64,000 nucleotides of DNA from Martinezella tropici (GTDB taxonomy: Bacteria; Pseudomonadota; Alphaproteobacteria; Rhizobiales; Rhizobiaceae): contig NZ_QMKK01000030.1 of the NCBI RefSeq assembly GCF_003287875.1, positions 62,001 to 126,000 on the forward strand. Reading direction: 5' to 3'. The notes under the pieces were generated by a model. The model was not told where the DNA came from, did no database searches, and worked only from the letters and a program-made list of their open reading frames with translations. Each line of letters starts with the position of its first letter. Positions within the stretch are counted from its first letter, which is position 1. A program made the translations under genes and the position numbers. This document shows, in pieces, positions 17,901 to 26,200 of this stretch.

Positions 17901-19452
17901 TAATCTTCTGAACAATGGAAGCACGATCGCCTTCGCGAGCCCGATTGCAGGCTCGTTCAAGACATTGCTCGTCAACGAAAACCTTGTCGGAGAAAACGGC
18001 ACCTTCGTGCTGAACACCTATCTTGGCACTGACAACTCCCCTTCCGACTTGATCCACGTCGAGGGCGATACAACGGGCACAAACAAGCTGCGCATCGTCA
18101 ATGCCGGCGGTCCAGGTGCTCAAACCACCAGTGACGGTATCAAGGTGGTGCAGGTCGACGGTTCTTCTAATGGCCAGTTTTCTCTTCTGGGCGACTACGT
18201 GATCAAGGGTCAGCAGGCGGTCATCGGTGGAGCTTACGCTTATACCCTTTGGCATAACGGGGTCGCCAATCCGGCCGATGGGAATTGGTATCTGCGTTCT
18301 CAGTTGGCGAATCCTGTGATTGGTCCAGTTGACCCTGCAAATCCCGCAAACCCAGTAGACCCTGTAAACCCAGCAGATCCCGGTGGTCCTATCTACCAGC
18401 CAGGTGTACCTCTTTACGAAGCCTATCCGCAGGTGCTGCTTGGGCTGAATGGTCTTCCGACGCTGCAGCAGCGGGTTGGTAACCGGTATTGGATCGAGCG
18501 GCCGGCTCCTTCGCAGACCGTCTTCTGCAAGGACCCCACTCAGAATTTCCGGTGCCCGGTAACGGCAGAGCAGGCCGAATTCTACGCCGATGGCAAGCCG
18601 CGTCCGACGATCGAAGAAAACGGCGTCTGGGGTGTGATCGAAGGATCGTATGCCGAGCTGCAACCTCATGTGACCACCAGCGGGACTAACTACGATCTGA
18701 CGACATGGAAGATGCGCGCTGGCATTGACGGTCTGATTTCGGAATCCGACAGGGGGAAGCTGATTGCAGGTTTCACGGTCCATTATGGTCACGCTTCCGC
18801 CGATGTCGCTTCGTTCTTCGGTCCCGGAAGCATCTCGACCGATGGTTATGGCCTCGGTGCGACCGCTACATGGTATGGGTCGAATGGCTTCTATCTCGAT
18901 GCTCAGGGACAGTTAAGCTGGTACAATAGTAACCTGTCGTCCGACTGGATCGGTAACCTGGCAAACGGCAGCGATGGCTTTGGTTACGCCCTCTCGCTCG
19001 AGGGCGGCCAGCGTGTCGGATTGGGAGAGAACTGGACCATTATCCCGCAGGCGCAACTGGTTTACTCTAATGTGCGCTTCGACGCCTTCACCGATCCATC
19101 AGGCGCAGATGTCTCGCTCGACCATGCCGATAGCCTTCGCGGCCGGCTCGGGCTTGCCTTCGAATATCAGAATAGTTGGAAGAGCGAAGGGGGCCAGATT
19201 GATCGGGCTGCACTCTACGGCATCAGCAATCTGCACTACGAGTTCCTGGAGGGGACCAGGGTCAATGTTTCGCAAATCCGATTCACGTCGGAAAACGATC
19301 CGCTCTGGGGCGAAATCGGTTTCGGTGGTTCCTATAACTGGAACGATGACAAATATTCCCTCTACGGAGAATTATCCGCAAGCACCAGTCTCCAAAACTT
19401 CGGGGATAGCTATTCGCTCAATGGCAAGGCTGGATTGCGCGTCAAGTGGTAA
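14908..19452 (+). CDS. Type V autotransporter with beta-helix-like passenger
   Basis: A surface protein of 1514 residues from the ATG at 14908, chosen because AGAGGGG lies five bases upstream; two GTG codons just before it are alternatives. The signal region is extended, with a basic stretch (KIDHVEKRCVRATR) before the hydrophobic core LALLSSIALTCLGL and a likely cut after SLA. The passenger (to about residue 1130) is rich in Gly, Asn, Thr and Val with many short NxGxI-type turns, as in right-handed beta-helices. A proline-rich linker of DPANPANPVDP-like repeats (about 18313-18390) precedes a C-terminal barrel that ends in LRVKW with the terminal aromatic residue. No protease triad is obvious, so an adhesin role is more likely. 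The barrel resembles that of the protein at 20283. Confidence 0.9.
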   Translation: MVGLVTNPARAGYRFKIDHVEKRCVRATRLALLSSIALTCLGLDTSLAQTVGNYTPTGNSNQVGAQNFGDGATHMIGGGYQTITGSASDWDYPALIELENQGRLLAVDGTAGGSVVGKVVLATGGRVLNTSYRDPITGAAQNVSVFNSNNFDATDFSVRGNSTSAKTWTLGGDQGYYLDGRIATVTNGSTLNVVVGDPTAEPKAVPGNTLTMFSKQTSVYRAEGAAGGTINYNSNTWFDLGTSEGDKPGPEVDPTTGQATGTFSETKFDRGVTFPASTWINPATGATETIPGGTVTDLATFKNYNNYLIGRLQAGALNINNYATQLQSAYRTTTFTATYQAAPDQVTAPTLWASLGQRALVAVDGANSVVNFGVDSKVKDGTLISSHHIAYATGGATVNNEGKLSAGTNGGSNGFAGDGLILADSGSKVFNHATGSISNYDPGTYQPNSTAGLTGVNNSVAIMLYGNGTSFQNDGIVNVAGGGNSQNNGFQAGIYLKNGAPTATNNGVINVAVNGNLSDTSVYGVGLEGRSTFTNDGEIHIGRTGQYSLTDPTTDVSNNLAHIYGIGGGGGSQMVNNGLITIGSLTGGASAMRMANGDAASVAANTGTITINGAVTTTPLQNIGMELRNAGGTNSNSGTINLNGVNAVGIHLLSGSLNTSVASTGVINVGGGVDPATGTRNFGVWAEGDSGKTSTANIDGQINLTGVGGIGVHARGMSEVNVAATAVPNFISGSDQIGFFIYGPDAVVNTAATAMDVATARSTLFRVADGADYDASGTTITVSGTDAVGIVGTGATTDVHTQDGTFNLTGDGATAVVIEGGATATILPVTNINLNGPNTVAGIVDGQKHDLFGALVGAPDPTTLITNAADIGSNQAGVTAFIARNSGTLDTAGDITLAGANSTGILAQDGGNVRIDGAQIAVNGWATRASGGADSFDLDGATVAGSDGLFEATSNADATFEANASTLTGRVLTQPGSTSDVTLTGSTLWTMDADSNVTNLLNNGSTIAFASPIAGSFKTLLVNENLVGENGTFVLNTYLGTDNSPSDLIHVEGDTTGTNKLRIVNAGGPGAQTTSDGIKVVQVDGSSNGQFSLLGDYVIKGQQAVIGGAYAYTLWHNGVANPADGNWYLRSQLANPVIGPVDPANPANPVDPVNPADPGGPIYQPGVPLYEAYPQVLLGLNGLPTLQQRVGNRYWIERPAPSQTVFCKDPTQNFRCPVTAEQAEFYADGKPRPTIEENGVWGVIEGSYAELQPHVTTSGTNYDLTTWKMRAGIDGLISESDRGKLIAGFTVHYGHASADVASFFGPGSISTDGYGLGATATWYGSNGFYLDAQGQLSWYNSNLSSDWIGNLANGSDGFGYALSLEGGQRVGLGENWTIIPQAQLVYSNVRFDAFTDPSGADVSLDHADSLRGRLGLAFEYQNSWKSEGGQIDRAALYGISNLHYEFLEGTRVNVSQIRFTSENDPLWGEIGFGGSYNWNDDKYSLYGELSASTSLQNFGDSYSLNGKAGLRVKW

Positions 19453-20126
19453 GAACTAAAAGATCTTTTCCTTCAACCGGGCTCCTTTCGCGGGAGCCCG
19501 GTTTCGTCAGCGGATGTCATATCCACAGGCGTCTTTTTCTTTTTGGAACAGCCTCCATACTTGCCGGTTGCGATACAACCGTGCCATCGGATTTGACGGA
19601 AGGTGTGACCAGAGCTGATCAATATGCTGCAGAACCATTTGCGGTTCGTCCAGTCGATCGAAGCAGATATGCTCCTGAATTTCGGCCCCAGCGTATTGCG
19701 AAGACGACTGGTGAAGAGCCAGGTACGATCGTCGTGGATACAGAGGCTCGACAACTCTTTCTGATCGAAGACGCCTATACGGTCATGCGCTACGGGGTAG
19801 CCGTCGGCGCTTCGGAGCACCGTTGGCGAGGTATCGCACACGTCGGGCGAATGGCGAAATGGCCGGCTTGGTACCCTACGGACGACATGCACGCTCAAAC
19901 ATCCGGGTTACCACGCCGGATTGAACCCGGTCCGTCCAATCCTCTCGGAGCGCGGGCACTCTATCTTTTTGCAGGCGGGCGCGACACGCTCTACCGCATT
20001 CACGGGACTTCGGAGCCGTGGACGATCGGAACAGAAGCCTCCTCAGGCTGCATTCGTCTCGTCAACGAGGACATCATCGAACTCTTCGAGCGTGTTCAAA
20101 TGTACGCAAAAGTCATCGTGATTTAG
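19446..20126 (+). CDS. L,D-transpeptidase (YkuD/ErfK family), putative lipoprotein
   Basis: About 226 residues if read from the GTG at 19446. The C-terminal YkuD domain (roughly 90-225) carries the catalytic block HGTSEPWTIG then SSGCIRL, with His, Ser, Gly, Cys and Arg all present. Such enzymes cross-link peptidoglycan stems or attach proteins to them in the periplasm. A lipoprotein-like signal (HRRLFLFGTASILAGC) begins near residue 27, so the natural start should be just before it, yet no ATG, GTG or TTG lies in frame there, and the upstream codons run through a terminator hairpin. Either the GTG start or a recently altered 5' end must be assumed. It sits between two convergent autotransporter genes. 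Confidence 0.8.
   Translation: MVRTKRSFPSTGLLSREPGFVSGCHIHRRLFLFGTASILAGCDTTVPSDLTEGVTRADQYAAEPFAVRPVDRSRYAPEFRPQRIAKTTGEEPGTIVVDTEARQLFLIEDAYTVMRYGVAVGASEHRWRGIAHVGRMAKWPAWYPTDDMHAQTSGLPRRIEPGPSNPLGARALYLFAGGRDTLYRIHGTSEPWTIGTEASSGCIRLVNEDIIELFERVQMYAKVIVI
19477..19504 (+). terminator. Hairpin after autotransporter 1
   Basis: CCGGGCTCC (19477-19485) pairs with GGAGCCCGG (19493-19501) around a 7-base loop, followed by a short T-run. The stem is strong but the tail is weak. It lies 25 bases after the autotransporter stop and also inside the apparent 5' end of the L,D-transpeptidase frame, which makes that gene's start uncertain. Confidence 0.65.
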
Positions 20127-20282
20127 AAGTCGAACACTGCGCGACCAGGGGCACGTCAGCATCTGGCATCCGGCGAGCCATAAGCCTTGCCCGGCTGGAA
20201 TGAATGGCTTGATCGAAAATCGGCCCAAAGGCCCCAAAACCTTTACTTTTGCGTTCAGATTTGGAGGGTCGCGAATGTTGCC

Positions 20283-23200
20283 CTACCAGCTGAGCTTGAA
20301 GCCGACCTTGGCGCCGGCGGAGTTGCTGTCGCCAAAGTCCTTCAGGCTGGTTCGGGCGAAGGCTTCGCCGTAAACCGTGGTCCTGTCGCCGAGGTTCAAT
20401 GACCCGCCAAGTCCGACGCCGCCCCACAGAGGCTGGTTCTTGCTGACCAGGCTGGCATCGGATACGTGGACGTTCGAACCGTCGAGGAAATCGTAATAGA
20501 GGTTGGCGATCCCATAGACATGCGATCGGTTGATCTGTCCGGCGGCATTCTTCCATCCATTCTCATAATCCGCCGAAAGACCGATCCTGCCTGTGAGCGA
20601 TTGACCATCGTCGAGCGACACGCGGGCGCCGTAGGGATCGGTAAAGTCGTTGAACCTGACAGAGGAATAGCTGAGCTGGACCTGGGGCGTGATCGACCAG
20701 TTGTCGTGGAGCGGAATCTTCTGGCCGCTCTCGATGCTGAGAGCGTAGCCGAAGCCGTTATTGCCCTCTGTGAGCTTTCTTCCGAGCGTGGCCGAGGTGA
20801 GATCGGTGTCGTACCAGGTTGCCTGCGCCTGGGCATCGGCGTAGAAGCCGCTGTTGCCGTACCAGGTAAGCGAACCGCCGAGACCATAGCCGTTGGCATC
20901 GATAGAGCCTGTGCCGAAGATCGACGAAACGTTCGAGGAGACCGTTCCGTAGTGGACGGTGACCCCGCCGATCAGGGCGCCAGCCTCGCCGTCGTAGAAC
21001 AAGCCATCAAGACCAGCCTCGAACTTCCACGTCGTGGCGGTGTAATCGGCGCCGGTCGCCGATCGCTCGGGATCGAATTTTGCATGCGCCGCCTCGATGC
21101 GCGCCCAGATGGCTTTGCCGCCTGCGGGCGCCTGGTCGAACATGTCAGTGCCTTGCGGTGTGGCCTCACCATTGCCCCATGTTCGATTGCCGATGCGTTG
21201 CTGCAGGGTGCCGAGTTCGTTGAAGCTCTGCAGGACGCCGGCATAGGCCTCGTAGAGCGGCACGCCTGGCGCGTAAAGCGGCTGCGGATCCGGCACGGCG
21301 CCACTCGGATCGTCCGGAAGGGTATAGGTCGAGCGCAAATACCAGTCGCCGTCGGATGGCGTCGAGACGCCCCCCTTGTAAAGGCGGTAAGCATAGGCGC
21401 CGCCGACCACGGCCTGCTGGCCCTGGAACGTGTAATCACCGGCAAGGCTGAAGATGCCATTCGAAGCGCCGCCGACCTCTACGATCCTGATCCCTTCGAC
21501 TGTCTGGGCGCCGGCGCCGCCGACATTGATGACCTTGACGTTGGTTGTTCCGGACGTATTGCCGGTGACGACAAGCCTGTCGGTCGGCGAGGCATCGCCG
21601 CCAAGCTGGGACTCGATTTCCAGCCTGCCGCCGTCACCCGTATAGTTGCCCGCGACGGTCAATGTTCCGATCGAATTGCCTGGCGCCACCGTGCCGCCGG
21701 CAAAATTGTCGGTGTCACAGACAGTCCCTATGCCTTGCAGGCGGCCGCCGGAGAGCACATTGACATCGCCGCAAAGGCTGCCGTTGACCGAAAGGGTACC
21801 GGCCTCGATCGACGTCGTGCCGCTGAAGGCCGAACTGTCGGCGGTAAGTCGCGTCAGGCCGGAGCCGATCTGGCGAATGGTGCCAGAACCGGATATCACG
21901 CCGTTGAAGATGTACTTGTCGGCGCGGTCAAAAGCGAGAGTACCGTTGTTGGCGATATCGCCGACAATCGATCCGGCGATGCCTCCATTTCCAAGCTGCA
22001 AGGTTCCCGCCTGGATCGCCGTTCCGCCGGTGTAGGTGTTGGCTCCGGTGAGCACGAGCGTACCGACGTCGGTCTTGACAAGCTGGCTGGTGCCGGCAAG
22101 TTCCGATGCGATGGTGGCGGTGATACCCGCACTGGCGCTGGTGCCATCGCCGACGCGGATCGTCGCTACCGGGCCGACCAGATCAATGGCGTCGCCCCGG
22201 ACGACATAGCCGCTGGTCATGAACTGCATGCCCGAAGTCGTCACCTGGCCATGACTGTTGTCGACCGTCACGGTGCCGGCCGTGCCGGCAAACACCGCAA
22301 AGCCAGCATCGCTATAGGACGCATTGATCGAACCCGTGCTGTTAGCCCAATCGCCATTGCCGGCCGAACTCTGCCACACCCCGTCACCGCCATTGATGAC
22401 GCCATCGAACCGCGTACCGGAGCCGCCGTCCCAATAATTCAGGGTCAATCCGTCCGTGTTGACGAGGTTCACCTGATGGGAGATGGCGGTCTGCAGGAAA
22501 TAATCCGAAGACGGTATCGTGCCGAGCGCCAGGCCGTTATCGGTCAGCGCGCCGGCATAGTTGAACAGACGGTAGACACCGGGACTGAACGTTCCGGTAG
22601 GCGGGACCGCCACATTCAGCGTTCCGTCGAGCACGAGATTGCCGCCGACGATGGTCAGGTCGTTGAGTACTCCCGCCGGAACGTTCGCCTGCCCTAAGCT
22701 GTAGTTCAACGTCGAACCGCCCGAGAGTGTCAGGTTCCCCGCGATCGTCAAAGTGCCCGGCGCGCCATTTGCCGAACCTGGAGACAGCGTCGCGCCGTTC
22801 GCAATTGTGACATTGCCGCCGATCGTGCCGGCCCCGCCGAGTGTCGCGCCGTTCGACACCGAAGTCAGGCCTGTCGCTCCGCTCTGATTGCCGTCGATGT
22901 AGAGGCTGCCCGCTGACACGATCGAACTGCCGGCATAGCTGTTGGTGCCGGTCAGCGTCAGCGCCGCGGCCCCCGTCTTGGTGAAGCCGCCGGCGCCATC
23001 GACCACACCATTGACGGTCAGATCGCCAAGTGTATCGAAGGTGCCGCTGCCGGCCCCCAACGTGACGCCCCGCGCCAGAACAATGGCATTCGTATTGCGC
23101 AGTGAGCCGCCGTCGAGCGTCAGGTTGCCGGACGCACTGCCGAGATTGGCATCGGTCGTAAACTGCAGCGTTCCCTGGTTGATCCGCGTGCCGCCGGTAT

Positions 23201-26200
23201 AGGTATTGTTCCCGGTGAGCACCAGTGTGCCGAGATCGGCCTTGACGAGCTGCGAATTGCCCTGCAGCGCCGATGCGATGGTCGCGGTATAGGCACCTCC
23301 TGCCGATGTCCCGTCGCCGACACGGATAATCGACTGCGGGCCGACAAGGGTGACGCTGTCGCCCTGTACAGTGTAGCCATCGGTTGCGAACTGCATGCCG
23401 GCGGCTTGCACCTGACCGTTACTATCGTCGACCTGAACTGTGCCGGCCGTGCCGCCGAAGATCGCAAAGCTGCCATTGGAGAACCGTGCATTGAGGTGCC
23501 CCGTGGTATCGGTCCAGTTATCGTCGCCACTCGCCCGCCATGTGCCGCTGCCACCGTTGACAAGATCGTTGAACTTGGGACCGGCACCGCCGTCCCAGTA
23601 ATTGAGCGTCTGGCCGGCGATGTTGACCAGATTGACCTGGTTTGCGACCGAGGTCTGCACGATATAGTCGGGTGACGTGTCGGCCAACCCGAGATCGGTC
23701 AGCGTCCCGTCATAGCTGATGATGCGGTAGATGCCCGGCCCGAAATTGCCTCCTGGCGTCTCAGATACGTTCAAGAGGCCTGCGAGGGTCAGATTGCCGT
23801 GCACGACGGTCAGGTCGTTGTAGGGGCCGCCAACGACGCCTGCCTGCCCTAAATTGTAGTTCAGTGTCGCGTTGGCAGCGAGGGTCAAATTGCCGTTGAT
23901 CGTCAAGGTGCCGGGCGTGGAACCGACATTGCCCGGATTGAGCGCGCCGTTATCGAGCACATTCACATTGCCGCCGATCGTACCTGTGCCGCCGAGCGCG
24001 CCGCCGGCCTCGACAACCGTCGCACCGGTCGCGGCCGATTGATCGCCATCGACGATGAGCGTGCCCGCCTGCACCGTCGTGGTGCCTGCGTAGCTGTTGT
24101 TCGCTGTCAGGATCGTGACGCCGCTTCCGCTCTGGTCGAGGCCGCCGGTGCCGGAGATCAGCCCACCGAAATTGTAACTATTGTTCCGGTTGAAGGCGAG
24201 CGTGCCGTTATCGACGATATTGCCGGTGATCGAGCCGACGGCGCCGCCATTGCCAAGCTGCAAAGTGCCGCCCGCGATCGTCGTGCCGCCGGCATAGCTG
24301 TTGTCGGCAGCAAGCGCGAGCGTGCCAGCGCCGCCCTTGGTCAAGGCCCCCGTCCCGCCAATGGCGCCGTTGAGCGTCAGCGTTGTCAGATTGTCGGTAT
24401 CGAAGATGCCGCCGCCGGCATTGAGCGTCGCCGTGCGCGCTGAGGTGAACGATGCAGTCGTTTGTAGGGCGGCGCCGTTGAGAGCAAGCGTTCCGGTCGT
24501 ATCGCCGAGATTGGCGTCCGACGCGACCTGGACTGTGCCGCCATTGATGACGGTCCCACCCTGGTAGGTATTGGCACCGTTCAGAACCAGCGTGCCGCTA
24601 CCTGTCTTGGTCAGCGTACCTGCCCCGCCGATCGCGCCATTGAGGGTGAGGTCTGCGTCTGTGTTAAATGTACCGCCGGCAACGTCCAGCGTTACGCTGC
24701 GTGCCGTGGTAATTGCCGCTGTGTTGCGCAGGATGCCGCCGGCAAAGCTCAGTCCACCGGCCGCGTTGCCGAGGTTGGCATCGGCTGATATTTGCAGCGT
24801 GCCGCCGTTGATCGCGGTGCCGCCGGTGTAGCTGTTGCTTCCCGACAGCACCAATGTACCGAGATCGCTCTTCACGAGTTCGCTGCTGCCTGTGAGATCG
24901 GAGGCGATGGTCGCGACAAAAGAAGCGCCGGCGGCCGAGCCGTCGCCGACGCGGATGAGCGACTGCGGTCCGACCAGCTCGATATCGCCACCCTGGACCG
25001 TATAACCGCCGGTAGCGAACTGCATGCCGCCCGCCTGCACTTGGCCATTGCCGTTGTCGACCGCAACCGTGCCGGCCGCCCCCTGGAAGATGGCGAAACT
25101 GCCATTGGCGAAGGGGGCGGCGAAGAGGCCGGTACTATCCGTCCAGTTCTGATCGCCCGCTGCCCGCCAGGTCCCGTTGCCGCCATCGATGATGCTGTTG
25201 GAATGCGGCCCGGCATCGCCGTCCCAATAGCTGAGCGTCAGACCGGCCGAGTTGACGAGGTTCACCTGGTTTGCAACCGCCGTCTGCACGAAATAGTTCG
25301 GATCCATGACATCAAGGCCGTTGTTGGTCAGCGTTCCGCCATAGTTGAAGATGCGATAGACGCCGGGGCCGAAGGTGCCGCCTGCCGTCTGCGTCACGTT
25401 GAGCGTACCGTCGAGCGTCAGATTGCCGCCGACGCTGATCAGGTCGTTGAGCGAACCGCCGGAGACGTTGGCCTGACCGAAGTCGACGTTGACGTTCGAG
25501 GTATTGTTGAGCGTCAGCGCGCCGTTGATGGTCAGTGTACCTGGCGCATTCCCGGCGGCCCCTGGAGCAAGCGTGCCGCCATTGGTCACCGTGACGTCAC
25601 CGCCGATGGTTCCTGTCCCGCCGAGGGTCGCACCGCTCGAAACCGTGGTAAGCCCCGTTGCAGCCGACTGATCGCCGCTGACCAGCAGGGTGCCCGCACT
25701 GACATTGGTCGCGCCAGTGTAGCTGTTGGTGCCGGTGAGCGTCGTGATGCCGCTGCCGAGATTGTTCACCCCACCCGTGCCAGAGATCGCCCCGGCAAAA
25801 GAATAGGCATCCGATCGGTCAAATACGAGTATGCCGTTGTTCGTCACATCGCCGCTGATCGACCCCGAGGTACCGCCATTGCCGAGCTGCAGGGTGCCCG
25901 CCGAGATCGTCGTGCCACCGGTATAGCTGTTATTGGCCGTCAGGATGGTCGTGCCGGAGCCGATCTGGCCGACCGCGCCGCTGCCAGAGATCAGTCCGGC
26001 GAAAGTGTAGGTGTCCGAGCGGTCGAAGGCGAGCGTGCCGTTGTTCGTCACATCGCCGCTGATCGAACCCGAGGTGCCGCCATTGCCGAGCTGCAACGTA
26101 CCGGCCGAGATCGTCGTGCCACCGGTATAACCGTCGTCGGCCGTCAGGATGGTCGTGCCGGAGCCGATCTGGCCGACAGCGCCGCTGCCCGAAATCAATC

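Noticed and set aside
16468..18792. A 774-codon open frame on the minus strand opposite autotransporter 1
   Set aside because: It lies wholly antisense to a well-supported gene, has no ribosome binding site or recognisable domain, and has the composition expected from the GC-rich repetitive coding strand.
20466..22697. A 743-codon open frame on the plus strand opposite the giant autotransporter
   Set aside because: It is antisense to the barrel and passenger, is low in hydrophobic structure and shows no domain; the same holds for the 502-codon frame at 24792-26300.
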